A stretch of DNA of 64,000 bases from Bacteroidaceae bacterium (GTDB lineage Bacteria; Bacteroidota; Bacteroidia; Bacteroidales; Bacteroidaceae): the NCBI GenBank assembly GCA_017445925.1, contig JAFSRW010000065.1:1-64000 (forward strand). Direction: 5' to 3'. The notes below the pieces were generated by a model. The model ran no database searches. It had not been told where the DNA came from and worked only from the letters and a program-made list of their open reading frames with translations. Below are positions 16,510-26,286 of the stretch, piece after piece (positions within the stretch are counted from its first letter, which is position 1; the number at the start of each line of letters is the position of its first letter). The position numbers and the translations under genes were made by a program.

Positions 16510-17646
16510 TTAATGGTTAGGGGTTGTATGATGCGCTAAAACTTGTTCCATAAGAACCCGTTCCACATCTTCCTTCTTATCTGTCAGACACAGGATAAGG
16601 TTCTTGTAAACACCTCTTTCCGTTAGGTCCATCATCAATGGCCATATAGGCACTTCTCTTGTCCAGAAGTCGGTTCCAAGAAAAATCATTGGACTGGCAT
16701 AACCGAAGGTCAGATAGTGATTCTGTACGGCCTCTTGGAATATCTCCTGTAATGTTCCGGCGCTGCCGGGTGTATAGATGATGCCGCCTGTGGCTATGGT
16801 TAGGATGCCGTCTTCACGAATACTGTTGTCGAAGTATTTGGCAATATGTGTGGCTAATGGCGTGGAGGGTTCGTGTCCGTATAGCCAGGTGGGAACACCC
16901 AGGCTATGATAATCCTTTTGTGGGAATCGGTCATGAACCCTCCATGCTGTTTCCAGCCATCCTTCATCGGTAAACTTGGGGGCTGTTGACAAGATGTGCA
17001 GAGCATCTTGCAACTCCAATTCATTCCGTCCTGCCATCCAAGCCCCTAAATGTGTAGCCTCCATAGCGCCCGGTCCTCCACCCGTTATCATAAGGAAGCC
17101 CTTTTCCGTCAGTAGTTTGCTAAGATATGCAACCTGTCTGTAGGCGACATCACTGCGTGAAAGGCTGTGTCCGCCCATAATACCGATAAGACGATGCTCG
17201 TCGAAGTTTGAAAGAAAGCCGTGCAGGCAATCCGAGATACTATGGTCATGTAAAGATCGTGCCAGCGTCTCTTTGAAATCCGAAGAGTATTTGCCTTTTT
17301 TCAGGAAATGGCGGTACACACGTCCGTCGAAGCACGTCTCGTATGAGTTCTTTCTGGCTGGGGAATATCCCTCGTAGAGTTCTTCAGGTGAATACAGATG
17401 GTTGCGGTAACGGAATGTTTCGCCCATGTCGGGGAGGAACAGACAGTCTTTGCTTTTCTTCTTTAACCCCATGGGCAGTTGGCAACCTATAAAGATGCAG
17501 TCCCTATAGGTGTGTGAAAGCGCCAAACCGGTTTCTGCCGTCAGGTTAACGCTTTGGAAAGCGTAACGCCTTATTTCTTCACACTCCTGGTGCAAAGTCT
17601 GGGCAACTTGCCAATCGTCCTTTATTTGCTTGTAAGATTCTCTCAT
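16510..17646 (-). CDS. LOG-family protein (Rossmann-fold, cytokinin-riboside-hydrolase-like)
   Basis: 378 residues, longer than typical LOG proteins (about 180-250) owing to an N-terminal extension of roughly 160 residues. The core has GIMGGHSLSR, FLMITGGGPGAMEA and, in place of the usual PGGxGT, YTPGSAGTLQEIFQEA. LOG enzymes release the base from nucleoside 5'-monophosphates; the substituted loop makes the exact activity uncertain. It is cytoplasmic, with no signal peptide. It is convergent with the lipoprotein gene across the composite repeat and stands alone transcriptionally. Confidence 0.8.
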   Translation of the reverse strand: MRESYKQIKDDWQVAQTLHQECEEIRRYAFQSVNLTAETGLALSHTYRDCIFIGCQLPMGLKKKSKDCLFLPDMGETFRYRNHLYSPEELYEGYSPARKNSYETCFDGRVYRHFLKKGKYSSDFKETLARSLHDHSISDCLHGFLSNFDEHRLIGIMGGHSLSRSDVAYRQVAYLSKLLTEKGFLMITGGGPGAMEATHLGAWMAGRNELELQDALHILSTAPKFTDEGWLETAWRVHDRFPQKDYHSLGVPTWLYGHEPSTPLATHIAKYFDNSIREDGILTIATGGIIYTPGSAGTLQEIFQEAVQNHYLTFGYASPMIFLGTDFWTREVPIWPLMMDLTERGVYKNLILCLTDKKEDVERVLMEQVLAHHTTPNH

Positions 17647-17804
17647 ATACCCTTGTTTTGGGGGATTTCCTACCTTATTATATTAATAATCTTTACAAAA
17701 ATACAATTTTTGATGATAACTTGCCATGTTTTAAATGAAAAATTGTAATTTTACACGGATAAAAGTCCAAAAACAATAAAATACAAACATAACTTACAGC
17801 TGAT

Positions 17805-18668
17805 ATGAAGAAAATATTATTATTTGCGCTAACACTGCTTTTTCCTTTGTTCATAAATGCGAAGAGCCAAGTTGAGCCTTTGTTAAAGATTCGTTGGGCC
17901 ACTTTTAATATCCGTTGCATCAGTAGCGATGATTATAAGATTGGCTGCGGATGGGATCAGCGAAAGGAACGCGTAGCTCAGTATCTGACAGACAACAATA
18001 TAGACATCTGTGGAATGCAGGAAGTTACCAATACCCAAATGGAATATCTGTGCAAGAATCTGAAAGGCTACAGCCATGTGGGTGTGGGCAGAACCGATGG
18101 GAAGAAGAAGGGTGAGGCTACTCCCATTTTCTTCCGTAAAGACAGGTTCAAGGCTTTGGACATGGGTAACTTCTGGTTGTCAGAAACCCCCGATGTGGTA
18201 GGCTCCAAGGGGTGGGATGCCGCTTTAGAGCGTGTGGCCAGTTGGGTCAAGCTGAAGGATAAAAAGACGGGGAAGGTCTTTATGGCAGTAAATACTCATT
18301 TCGACCATGTGGGCAAAGTGGCTCGTAGAGAGAGTGCCAAGCTTATCATGCGTAAGATTCAGGAGATAGTAGGTGATAAGCCCGCTGTGGTTACTGGCGA
18401 CTTTAATGTTTCAGAGCGAGATGAGGCTTACCAGACTATGGTGACAAGCGACTTTAAGATGAACGATGCCTATCACATGACGGATAATAGAACAGGTACT
18501 ACTGGCACGTGGCATTCGTTCTGCCAGATTCCTCCAGAAAAGATGGAAAAGATAGATTTTATCTTTATCACCCCCAGTATCAAGGTTACGCATACCCATA
18601 TCGAAAAGGAGAATAAGGATTGTCAGCTTTCAGACCACAATCCCCATTATGCCGACCTTGAGTTGTAA
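17805..18668 (+). CDS. Secreted endonuclease/exonuclease/phosphatase family hydrolase
   Basis: 287 residues with a classical signal peptide (MKKILLFALTLLFPLFINA) and no lipobox. EEP motifs in order: RWATFNIRCIS, ICGMQEVTN (metal-binding Glu), AVNTHFDHVG, VVTGDFNVS (Asp and Asn) and QLSDHNPHYADL (Asp-His). This is the usual short periplasmic EEP hydrolase of Bacteroidales, phosphodiesterase-like with unknown substrate. It is distinct from the lipoprotein EEP at 12594, which has a longer insert. Its own promoter is not clear. Confidence 0.9.
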   Translation: MKKILLFALTLLFPLFINAKSQVEPLLKIRWATFNIRCISSDDYKIGCGWDQRKERVAQYLTDNNIDICGMQEVTNTQMEYLCKNLKGYSHVGVGRTDGKKKGEATPIFFRKDRFKALDMGNFWLSETPDVVGSKGWDAALERVASWVKLKDKKTGKVFMAVNTHFDHVGKVARRESAKLIMRKIQEIVGDKPAVVTGDFNVSERDEAYQTMVTSDFKMNDAYHMTDNRTGTTGTWHSFCQIPPEKMEKIDFIFITPSIKVTHTHIEKENKDCQLSDHNPHYADLEL

Positions 18669-18683
18669 ACCTCAAAAATTGAA

Positions 18684-18718
18684 TTCATTTTTCACATTTC
18701 ATTTTTCACATTGCACAT
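18684..18718. repeat. Heptamer tandem repeat (ttcattt/ttcacat)
   Basis: Five consecutive heptamers in exact 7-bp register, ending eight bases before the -7 element at 18726, so the repeat occupies the -33 region of that promoter. Confidence 0.8.
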
Positions 18719-18725
18719 TTATTTG

Positions 18726-18733
18726 TATCTTTG
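18726..18733 (+). promoter_or_regulatory. -7 promoter element
   Basis: TATCTTTG, 29 bp before the ATG at 18763. Confidence 0.65.
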
Positions 18734-18762
18734 CGGCGAAAAATCAATTAAAGAATAATGAT

Positions 18763-19557
18763 ATGAAAGAGGAAAAAAAGTCAAATTTCTCTGTTGAGTC
18801 TGTACAGGATTTGAACTCTTCAAACATTTGGTCTATGACTGCCGAACAGATAGGCACAATGTGGGAAAAGGAGCGTGTGGAGGAGGATTTTTCTATCGTG
18901 GAGGATAAGTTGCTCAATACTATCCGTCTGGCTTTTGAAGTAGTTCACTTTAATGAGGATGATGAACGCGAGGCTCGTAAATACAGTAATCTCAACTGGG
19001 TGAAGTTCCACCATTGTAAACATGGTAAGGGCTGCGTGGCTATACGCAGAAAGGCCATTACCCGTATTACCGACCTCAGTTATGAGAATGTAAAGCACAT
19101 CTCAGCTCCCGTCTTGCTCGACCTGATAGACAAGAACTTCGGCGGTGGATGGGATTCCATTTCATTGGCACTGAAGGATATCATCGAAAGTGGCTTTGAT
19201 ATTAGTACCACACAGTTACCTGCCAGCCGTATTCATGCTCCAGGCGGAACACTGGAGAAAAAAGTGGCTCAGGGTTACGATGTGTTGGAGATTACTAAGG
19301 GTACATGGATAGAAGCTATCTTTGCCAAGAAGAAAGATCCGGTAGAAAAACTCAAGCTTGAGCCTATTCATAAGGAATATGATGATGATGGTAATCCCAT
19401 TTATGACGATGATGACGACAATGAGGATAATGAGGACGGCATGGATGGAGATGATGCAGAGGATGATGAATCAGATGATACCTTCTACAGCAGCTACTCA
19501 GAAGAGGCTGAGGTGAAGGAAGAAGACGAAGAAGGCTTCCCGCTGGAGGAGGAATAA
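18763..19557 (+). CDS. Unknown cytoplasmic protein with acidic tail
   Basis: 264 residues, no signal peptide or membrane segment. Residues about 20-200 form a mixed globular region (LNTIRLAFEVVHFNEDDER, LPASRIHAPGG, DVLEITKGTWIEAIFAKKKD). The last ~60 residues are almost entirely Asp and Glu (starting EYDDDGNPIYDDDDD). Such tails are typical of proteins that bind basic partners or stay soluble. The start at 18763 is preferred over the longer frame from 18649, because it sits 29 bp after a clear promoter. I do not recognise the family. A good terminator follows at 19640. Confidence 0.75.
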   Translation: MKEEKKSNFSVESVQDLNSSNIWSMTAEQIGTMWEKERVEEDFSIVEDKLLNTIRLAFEVVHFNEDDEREARKYSNLNWVKFHHCKHGKGCVAIRRKAITRITDLSYENVKHISAPVLLDLIDKNFGGGWDSISLALKDIIESGFDISTTQLPASRIHAPGGTLEKKVAQGYDVLEITKGTWIEAIFAKKKDPVEKLKLEPIHKEYDDDGNPIYDDDDDNEDNEDGMDGDDAEDDESDDTFYSSYSEEAEVKEEDEEGFPLEEE

Positions 19558-19639
19558 AGTAAGGACATTTACAGTAAAAAACGCGATATTTTTATACCAA
19601 GTTATCCTTATTAAAAATCTATACTAAAAGTGGAAAAGT

Positions 19640-19673
19640 TCGGCTGTCCGTGAGGATAGCCGATTTTTTTTTT
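19640..19673 (+). terminator. Intrinsic terminator
   Basis: TCGGCTGTCC, a gtga loop and GGATAGCCGA, followed by nine or more T. It ends the transcript of the acidic-tail protein. Confidence 0.85.
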
Positions 19674-19687
19674 CTTCAGTATAGAAC

Positions 19688-20581
19688 TTACTTTCCTTGC
19701 TGGCGTAAAAATTCCTGCAGTTGCTCCTTACGGACTGCTTCGCGGACTTCGGGGTTAGAATGCATGTTTTGGTAGATGTCGAAATGCTGCCCGAAGATAC
19801 GTTTGGCGCTGGCTTCGTTTCCTGCACCATCAACGGTCTGCTCAAAGGCTATCACTACGGGGTGCCCATCTTTCTGCTGTATGGTCATGCAGCCCGAATG
19901 GTTGCCGCCTGAAACGGTCTTCAGCGTATCGCCCGATTCGTCATACCAAAAGACCCAACAGTCACACCAAACACGGGTTTCTATCGAATCCGTATCTTCT
20001 GCCACAATCATAAGGGTTGGGATGCAGAGCTGTCCCTGCAAATACTGTGTGCCGAAGTTAGTGACCAGATAGTCGCTCATCGCCTTGCGGATTGCTTGTT
20101 CCTGACGGTTGATAGCGATATGGTGGATGCAGTCTTGTTTATGTTCGTCAAAGTCAGACATCAACCACTGTTTGCCCACTTTTTCCATGTAGAGCTTGTG
20201 CTCCTCTACGTCGTTATTCTCGTCAAACGAGCCGTCTTCCCATTTTTGTCTTACCATAATGGTGGCTACGGCGTGCATCTCATCAGTCTGTTCAACTCCA
20301 GTCACCTCGTAGTCGGCAATCGTTCCGCCGTTTCCTGTTACAAAGTAGTAAAGCCATTCATGATCCATCGCCTCATGTTCAGGCAGGTGGTTGAACATCG
20401 TATCCAAGACAGCATAGAAATCCTCAGTCATATAATCTCTCGACCGTTCCAGCAACATATGGTCAGGAATATATTGGCACAGTTCGAAAGCTCGTTCACG
20501 CAATTGTTCCTCCTTGTTGGTGCATCCAGCCAGGCCTAGCAATGCTATACATGTAAATAAAAGTCGATTATTCTGTTTCAT
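19688..20581 (-). CDS. Lipoprotein of unknown function
   Basis: 297 residues. Leader MKQNNRLLFTCIALLGLAGC with the lipobox LAGC at Cys20, then TNKEEQ. The mature part is mixed alpha/beta with paired cysteines (VWCDCWVFWYDESGD). It has a fold reminiscent of small NTF2-like domains (ITD-style stretch YMEKVGKQWLMSDFDEH), but I cannot assign a family. It does not use the DDNP leader of the island. It is convergent with the gene at 18763 and ends at the shared terminator. Confidence 0.75.
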   Translation of the reverse strand: MKQNNRLLFTCIALLGLAGCTNKEEQLRERAFELCQYIPDHMLLERSRDYMTEDFYAVLDTMFNHLPEHEAMDHEWLYYFVTGNGGTIADYEVTGVEQTDEMHAVATIMVRQKWEDGSFDENNDVEEHKLYMEKVGKQWLMSDFDEHKQDCIHHIAINRQEQAIRKAMSDYLVTNFGTQYLQGQLCIPTLMIVAEDTDSIETRVWCDCWVFWYDESGDTLKTVSGGNHSGCMTIQQKDGHPVVIAFEQTVDGAGNEASAKRIFGQHFDIYQNMHSNPEVREAVRKEQLQEFLRQQGK

Positions 20582-20661
20582 AATATAGTAGAATACAAGT
20601 TTAATAATTGAAGCTATTGATAATTATTACTTTATGATAGTTGCTCGTTAGGTGATAATCG

Positions 20662-20700
20662 AAAAAAAAGAGCTTCATATCGTTACTGATACAAGCTCTT
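20662..20700 (-). terminator. Terminator downstream of the tRNA-Ser/tRNA-Glu pair
   Basis: On the minus strand AAGAGCTT pairs with AAGCTCTT across a loop, followed by eight T. Confidence 0.8.
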
Positions 20701-20729
20701 GATTTTCCCAAATTCATCCCAAAAAGATG

Positions 20730-20801
20730 TAGCGCCTACGGGAATCGAACCCGTGTTCCATGCGTGAGAGGCATGTGTCCTAGCCGCTAGACGAAAGCGC
20801 C
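20730..20801 (-). tRNA. tRNA-Glu (CTC)
   Basis: Folds as a cloverleaf: acceptor starting GGCGCTT, anticodon stem CATGC/GCATG with loop CTCTCAC, T arm with TTCGATT. The 3' CCA is not encoded. Confidence 0.9.
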
Positions 20802-20826
20802 ATTTGCATTTTGAGAGGTTCTCTGG

Positions 20827-20913
20827 CGGAAGCTGGGGGATTCGAACCCCCGGTACGGTAACCCGCACGTCAGTTTAGCAAACTGGTGGTTTCAGCCACT
20901 CACCCAAACTTCC
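20827..20913 (-). tRNA. tRNA-Ser (GCT)
   Basis: 87 nt with the long variable arm of class II tRNAs. Acceptor GGAAGTT/AGCTTCC, discriminator G, anticodon loop TTGCTAA giving GCT. Transcribed just ahead of tRNA-Glu, probably as one unit. Confidence 0.9.
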
Positions 20914-21017
20914 TTCCGGCATCCCGTTTTAGAACTGTTAGCCAGCTCTTTTTCTCAAATGCGGTGCAAAGGTAAAGGTTTTTTCTGAATCTCGCAAGTA
21001 CTTTCCAAAATTTTTTA

Positions 21018-21025
21018 TAACTTTG
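21018..21025 (+). promoter_or_regulatory. -7 promoter element for the ketoisomerase gene
   Basis: TAACTTTG, 18 bp before the ATG at 21044. This excludes the longer frame that would begin at 21023. Confidence 0.65.
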
Positions 21026-21043
21026 CATAAAATATATGGTTGT

Positions 21044-21472
21044 ATGGGAATAAATTCACAGTTTAAGATGCCTAAAGGGTGCCGGTTGATAGAACTGCCC
21101 CTGATTGCTGACGAACGCGGTGCGCTGGCTTTTGGGGAGTGTGAGAGGCACATCCCGTTCAAAATAGAGCGTGTGTTCTGGACGTATAACATCACAGATG
21201 GACTGACCAGAGGTGATCACGCACACAGAACCTGCTCTATGGTAATATTTCCGTTGGGCGGTAGCTTTAAGATGGAGGTGGACGATGGGGAAGAGCAGAT
21301 TGTGCTGGAGATGAACGACCCTCATGTGGGAATACTGATTCCACCCTTGGTATGGTGCAAGCTTTACGATTTTACACCTAATGCTGCCTGTGTGAGCCTG
21401 GCATCTGAGCTATACAGCGCTGAGGATTACATTCATGATTATAAAGAATTCCTAATGCTTGTTAAAGATTAA
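21044..21472 (+). CDS. dTDP-4-oxo-6-deoxyhexose 3,4-ketoisomerase (FdtA/WxcM-C-like)
   Basis: 142 residues, a single cupin barrel. Family motifs: ADERGALAFGE, IERVFWTYNI, TRGDHAHR (active-site histidines) and FPLGGSFKMEVDDGEE. These enzymes move the keto group from C4 to C3 of a dTDP-6-deoxyhexulose so that an aminotransferase can then act at C3. The following gene at 21581 carries that aminotransferase, so the pair forms a short pathway to a 3-acylamino-3,6-dideoxyhexose for surface glycans. It is cytoplasmic. The spacer between the two genes is a heptamer repeat about 100 bp long. Confidence 0.88.
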   Translation: MGINSQFKMPKGCRLIELPLIADERGALAFGECERHIPFKIERVFWTYNITDGLTRGDHAHRTCSMVIFPLGGSFKMEVDDGEEQIVLEMNDPHVGILIPPLVWCKLYDFTPNAACVSLASELYSAEDYIHDYKEFLMLVKD

Positions 21473-21571
21473 TGTTCAGTGCTCAATGTTCAATGCTCAA
21501 TGTTCAATGCTCAATGTTCAATGTTCAATGCTCAATGTTCAATGTTCAACGTTCAATGTTCAATGTTCAAC
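21473..21571. repeat. Heptamer tandem repeat (aatgttc/aatgctc)
   Basis: About 14 copies, 7-bp period with few changes. It fills almost the whole spacer between the ketoisomerase and the fused aminotransferase. Confidence 0.9.
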
Positions 21572-21580
21572 GATTAAAGA

Positions 21581-23743
21581 ATGACTATAATACCTTATTC
21601 TATAAATAGGAAAGAAACATGGGATGCGTTTATTGAGAGCTCCAAGAACGGGACCTTTTTGCTACAACGCAACTTTATGGACTATCATAGCGACAGGTTC
21701 TTTGATTGTTCTCTGCTGATATACGACGGCGTTTCGCCCGACGATGAATACAAGGAGAGCCGAATGACTACCAAGGACCTTGTGGCCGTGTTCCCTGCCA
21801 ACTATGATGAGCGTAAGAAGTGCGTTTACTCCCATCAAGGACTTACCTACGGCGGACTGATTGTCCTGCCTGAGGTAACACAGATGGAGGTGTTGGCCAT
21901 TATGCAAGAGGTATTGTGTTATTATCGCGACTATATGCAGGCCATTAAGGTTTACTACAAGCCTATACCTTATATTTATAGTGCTTTCCCCAGCGATGAG
22001 GACTTGTATGCGCTCTTCCGTGCTGGAGCTCAGTTGACAAGACGACTGGTGAGCACAGCCATCAATCAGCGTAACACACTTAAGATGCGTACCTTACGTA
22101 TGCGTCAGGCAAAGAAAGCTGTTGACCACGGATGCTACTTGGACCGTGTTTTTGAGACTGACGAAACAGGATTACAGGAGTTCTGGACGCTACTGGAGGA
22201 TGTACTGATGACTCATCACCACAGCAAGCCTGTACATACCTATCAGGAGATTCTACTGCTGATGCGTCTCTTCCCCAAGAACATTAAACTGTATGTAGTA
22301 AAGCGTGAGGACCATATAGTTGCTGGCACGGTAATATTTGAAAGCAGACAGGTGGCTCATGTGCAATATATTGCCTCGGGCGACGAGGGTAGGGAGTACG
22401 GTGCCATAGATCTGCTGTTCAAGCATCTGATAAACGAACGCTATAAGCAGATGGAGTATGTGGACATGGGAACCAGCAACGAGAACGATGGCAAGTTCCT
22501 GAACGAAGGACTGATATTCCAGAAGGAAGGCTTTGGCGGAAGAGCGGTCTGCTATGATACTTACGAGGTGGATTTGCGTAACTCCCTGATTGATACTATG
22601 ACGGGTAATATACGCAGTACGCAGACTCAGACGGTTAAATACCTGGACTTGAAGGTGATAAACGAGAAGTTTGAACCTGAGTTGAGCAGCGAGATTACCC
22701 GTGTTGTCAGAAGCGGATGGTATCTGCTGGGAAAAGAGAACGAGCGCTTTGCCCGCCATTTCTCTGAATACTGTGGCAGTAAATACTGTGTGCCCGTTGG
22801 CAATGGTCTGGAGGCTTTAACGCTGATATTGCTGGCTTACAAGGAGATGCTGGGTTGGCAGGATGGTGACGAGGTGATAGTTCCCTCGAACACTTATATC
22901 GCAACCATTCTGGCTGTTACATACGCAGGCATGAAACCTGTTCTCTGCGAGCCTCGTTTACAGGATTATCTGATTGACCCCTCGCTCATTGAATCCTTGA
23001 TTACCGAGAAGACGCGTGCCATTCTGCCTGTTCATCTGTACGGAAGGGTTTGCGATATGGATGCCATAAACGCCGTTGCCCAGAGGCACGGACTGAAGGT
23101 GATAGAAGATGTGGCACAGGCTCACGGGGTTCGTTACAAGGGTAAGGTGGCAGGCAATCTGTGCGATGCAGCTGGCGTAAGCTTCTATCCTGGCAAGAAC
23201 TTAGGTGCGCTGGGCGATGCTGGATGTGTTACCACTAACGATGAGGAGTTGGCACGTATTGTACGCACAATGGCCAACTATGGAAGCGAAAAGAAATATG
23301 TGAACGAATATAAGGGCCATAACAGCCGAATGGACGAAATACAGGCCGCTGTGCTTTGTGTGAAGTTAGCTCAGTTGGATAGCGACAATGAACGTAGGCG
23401 TGAGATAGCCCGTATGTACGACGATGGTATCGAGAATCCCTTGATTACCAAACCCTTGGTAGCTAAGCATCCTGAGGAGAATGTGTACCATATTTATCCG
23501 GTTCGTTGTCCTAAGCGCGATGAATTGGCAGCTTATCTGAAACAGATGGATATCCAGACGATGATACATTATCCCATTCCCCCTCATAAGCAGAAGGCTT
23601 ACAAGGAGTGGAACAAAGAGAAGTATCGCATATCAGAGCGTATTCACACAGAAATTCTATCGCTTCCCATCTCGCCTGTGATGACAAACGAACAGGTACA
23701 ACGTGTGATAGATGCGGTGAATACTTTTACTGCCGAGGTCTAG
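21581..23743 (+). CDS. Fused GNAT-like acyltransferase and sugar aminotransferase (DegT/DnrJ/EryC1, FdtB-like)
   Basis: 720 residues, a two-enzyme fusion. Residues 1 to about 345 resemble FemAB/GNAT-type acyltransferases ([54 protein letters not shown]). Residues about 352-720 form a complete PLP-dependent sugar aminotransferase: [45 protein letters not shown], and [15 protein letters not shown] with the PLP lysine at 539. The two activities would install and then acylate the 3-amino group made after the ketoisomerase at 21044. The stop overlaps the mutS2 stop by four bases in convergent orientation. Confidence 0.88.
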   Translation: MTIIPYSINRKETWDAFIESSKNGTFLLQRNFMDYHSDRFFDCSLLIYDGVSPDDEYKESRMTTKDLVAVFPANYDERKKCVYSHQGLTYGGLIVLPEVTQMEVLAIMQEVLCYYRDYMQAIKVYYKPIPYIYSAFPSDEDLYALFRAGAQLTRRLVSTAINQRNTLKMRTLRMRQAKKAVDHGCYLDRVFETDETGLQEFWTLLEDVLMTHHHSKPVHTYQEILLLMRLFPKNIKLYVVKREDHIVAGTVIFESRQVAHVQYIASGDEGREYGAIDLLFKHLINERYKQMEYVDMGTSNENDGKFLNEGLIFQKEGFGGRAVCYDTYEVDLRNSLIDTMTGNIRSTQTQTVKYLDLKVINEKFEPELSSEITRVVRSGWYLLGKENERFARHFSEYCGSKYCVPVGNGLEALTLILLAYKEMLGWQDGDEVIVPSNTYIATILAVTYAGMKPVLCEPRLQDYLIDPSLIESLITEKTRAILPVHLYGRVCDMDAINAVAQRHGLKVIEDVAQAHGVRYKGKVAGNLCDAAGVSFYPGKNLGALGDAGCVTTNDEELARIVRTMANYGSEKKYVNEYKGHNSRMDEIQAAVLCVKLAQLDSDNERRREIARMYDDGIENPLITKPLVAKHPEENVYHIYPVRCPKRDELAAYLKQMDIQTMIHYPIPPHKQKAYKEWNKEKYRISERIHTEILSLPISPVMTNEQVQRVIDAVNTFTAEV

Positions 23744-26277
23744 GAGAGTTCAACTACCGTAATACCGGCTCCACCAAACTGCACATGCTCATCGTGTGCA
23801 GAGGATACGTTGGGAACGGTCTGAAGATATTGTCGGATAAGCTGTCGCAGAATTCCGTTACCTGTTCCGTGCAGAATGCGTACCTGGCTGGCACCAACCA
23901 GCGTAGCATCATCTATAAAATGGGTAACAGCCTGTAGGGCTTCGTCGCCTCGCATACCTCTGACATCTATTTCCTGATGGAAGTGCAGGTGCTTCTCACG
24001 TACCTGATTTTGCGTTTCTTTGCTTACGAAGGAAACAATCTGAACGCCGCGGTCTTTCTTTTCCTTGGGTGCGGCGTGTTGCAGACGTGACAGTTCCACC
24101 CTTGTGCGTACCATACCAAAGGCTACGGATGCTTTCTGTCCGTTTATCTCTTCTATCACACCTACTGTTGTCTGACCTTTCAGGCGGACGGTGTCCTTAA
24201 CATTGAAAGTTGAGAGGCCCCCTCCATCTCCCCCTTTGGGGGAGTGTTGAGTTGACAGTTTGTTTTTGTTATCGTTCCCGTTCCCGTTATCGTTCCCGTT
24301 TTTTTTCTTCCTTTCTTCCTTTCGTTTACGGCGTTCCTGAATCTGTCGCATCTTGCGCTCTATCATCTCGTCGTGCTCGTGCTGCAGTTGTTCCTCAAGG
24401 CGGGCGCGGAAATCGTCTATCTCCTGACGGGCTTTGCGGGTGCGGTCCTTCTCGGCCTGTGCTTCCTTAATCTCGCGGATGGTCTTCTCTACAACGGCAT
24501 TACTATCCTGCAGAATCTGTTCGGCTTGTTTCTTGGCCTCGCGGATAATCTCTTTACGTTTCTCTTTCAGTTCGGCCATCTCCTTCTCATACCGCTCAAT
24601 GGTGCTCTCCATCTGCTTTTCCTGTGAGTGGATGGTCTGACGCTTGCCTTCCCAATAACGTTTGTCGCGCGTGATATCCAGCAGGTATTTGTCGGCATTC
24701 ACATAATCCTTGCCCACAATTTCCGTCGCATCGCTGATAACCTCTTCAGGGATACCTATCTTACGCGCTATCTCAACGGCAAAGCTACTGCCTGGGTTCC
24801 CAATCTGTAGTTGGAACAGGGCTTCCATGCGGTGGCGGTCGTAAAGCATAGCTCCGTTCACCACTCCTGGGGTATCTTCTGCAAAGTGTTTCAGGTTCTG
24901 ATAGTGGGTGGTGATTACGCCATAGGCACCATCTTTCACAAAGCGTTTTAGTACGGCCTCGGCAATGGCTCCACCGATGGTAGGCTCTGTGCCGCCACCA
25001 AATTCATCTATGAGCAAAAGGCTGTGTGGGTTACAGCCGCGCATCATATTCTTCATATTCAGCAGATGGCTGCTATAGGTACTCAGGTCGTCCTCTATGC
25101 TCTGTTCATCGCCAATATCTATAAAGATGTCCTTGAAGATACCGCACTTGGAGTTCTCGCCCATGGGTACAGCCAGTCCGCATTGTAACATATACTGCAG
25201 CAGACCAACCGTCTTCAGGCACACACTCTTACCTCCTGCGTTAGGACCGCTGATAACCAGTATGCGCTGTTTCTTGTTCAGTTCTATCTCCAGCGGTACC
25301 ACCTTCTTGTCCTGTTTCTTTAGGGCGAGTGCCAACAAGGGATGCTGTGCAAGGGTCCAGTCGATAAGCGGATTCTTCTCTATCTGAGGCGACACACCGC
25401 CTATCTGGTCGGCCAGATGTGCTTTGGCACGAACAAACTCTACGTCAGCCAGAAACTCATAACCGCGAGCCAGTTCGGGGATGTTGGGTCGGAGCAGTTC
25501 GGTAAAGTCCTTCAGGATGCGTATCACCTCGCGCTTCTCCTCGGCCTCCAATTCACGAATGTGATTGTTTACCTCCACCACCTCAGCCGGTTCTATAAAG
25601 ACGGTTTTACCCGTTGAGCTTTCATCGTGTATGATACCCTTTAGCTTGCGCTTCATGGCAGGTGCAGCTGGGATAACCAGTCGTCCGTCGCGTAGCGTAG
25701 GAACCACATCCTTATCCACCCATCCTTCGGCCTGTGCTGCTTTCAGAATCTTGTTGAGGGTGCGGCTTACGCTGCCTTCGTGCTTGCGCAGTTCTTGTCT
25801 GATGTTTGCCAGTTCAGGCGTTGCATTGTCGCTGATGCGTCCGTAGCGGTCCAGAATCTGTTCGGCACGTTTGGTGATGGAATGGAAGGTGAAAACACCC
25901 TCTGTCAGTTTATGTAGGGCGGGATATAAAGCCCCCTCACCTTCTTCTCTCAAGATATCTACCCATGAATGAAGGGTGCGGAGCGATAGATACAGGCTCT
26001 GTAGTTCCTTTTCATCCAGATGTACACCCTCTATGCGTATGCGTTGGATGGTAGGACGGAGGTCGAAGAAGTTCTGCTCGGGCAACTCGGTTACCTCTGC
26101 CATAATACGGCGGAACTCCTGAATCTGCTGATGTAGCAGACGTATTTCCTCGGGCTTTGTAAGGAATGTCATCTGCTCCACACGGCTGCGCCCCAAGCTG
26201 CTCAGGCAATGGTTGCTCAGCAACTGGCGTATCTCAGTAAAGCCTATCTTCTGCTCAAAATGTTGTGGGTATATCAT
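23740..26277 (-). CDS. mutS2: MutS2 family endonuclease/ribosome-rescue ATPase
   Basis: 845 residues. The core shows MutS2 order: an N-terminal MutS III/clamp region, Walker A GPNAGGKS at about residue 340, [18 protein letters not shown] and [12 protein letters not shown] (Walker B), a long coiled coil, and a C-terminal Smr domain ([26 protein letters not shown]). MutS2 proteins suppress homologous recombination and, in Bacillus, split collided ribosomes. The linker between coiled coil and Smr has a low-complexity insert ([16 protein letters not shown], then [16 protein letters not shown]). It is encoded by a 6-bp repeat and by the heptamer/G-C hairpin composite at 24208-24300, making the linker longer than usual. 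Confidence 0.93.
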   Translation of the reverse strand: MIYPQHFEQKIGFTEIRQLLSNHCLSSLGRSRVEQMTFLTKPEEIRLLHQQIQEFRRIMAEVTELPEQNFFDLRPTIQRIRIEGVHLDEKELQSLYLSLRTLHSWVDILREEGEGALYPALHKLTEGVFTFHSITKRAEQILDRYGRISDNATPELANIRQELRKHEGSVSRTLNKILKAAQAEGWVDKDVVPTLRDGRLVIPAAPAMKRKLKGIIHDESSTGKTVFIEPAEVVEVNNHIRELEAEEKREVIRILKDFTELLRPNIPELARGYEFLADVEFVRAKAHLADQIGGVSPQIEKNPLIDWTLAQHPLLALALKKQDKKVVPLEIELNKKQRILVISGPNAGGKSVCLKTVGLLQYMLQCGLAVPMGENSKCGIFKDIFIDIGDEQSIEDDLSTYSSHLLNMKNMMRGCNPHSLLLIDEFGGGTEPTIGGAIAEAVLKRFVKDGAYGVITTHYQNLKHFAEDTPGVVNGAMLYDRHRMEALFQLQIGNPGSSFAVEIARKIGIPEEVISDATEIVGKDYVNADKYLLDITRDKRYWEGKRQTIHSQEKQMESTIERYEKEMAELKEKRKEIIREAKKQAEQILQDSNAVVEKTIREIKEAQAEKDRTRKARQEIDDFRARLEEQLQHEHDEMIERKMRQIQERRKRKEERKKKNGNDNGNGNDNKNKLSTQHSPKGGDGGGLSTFNVKDTVRLKGQTTVGVIEEINGQKASVAFGMVRTRVELSRLQHAAPKEKKDRGVQIVSFVSKETQNQVREKHLHFHQEIDVRGMRGDEALQAVTHFIDDATLVGASQVRILHGTGNGILRQLIRQYLQTVPNVSSAHDEHVQFGGAGITVVELS
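24208..24300. repeat. Composite repeat inside mutS2
   Basis: ttgaaagttgag, a C/G hairpin (ccatctccccctttggggga), then gttgagttgacag heptamers, next to a 6-bp cgttcc/cgttat run. All are read in frame as the linker before the Smr domain. Confidence 0.8.
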
Positions 26278-26286
26278 GCGGGGCTG

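Noticed and set aside
21473-21571. Regular repeat array as a possible CRISPR
   Set aside because: The period is 7 bp with no unique spacers, and no cas genes are present; it is a simple tandem repeat.
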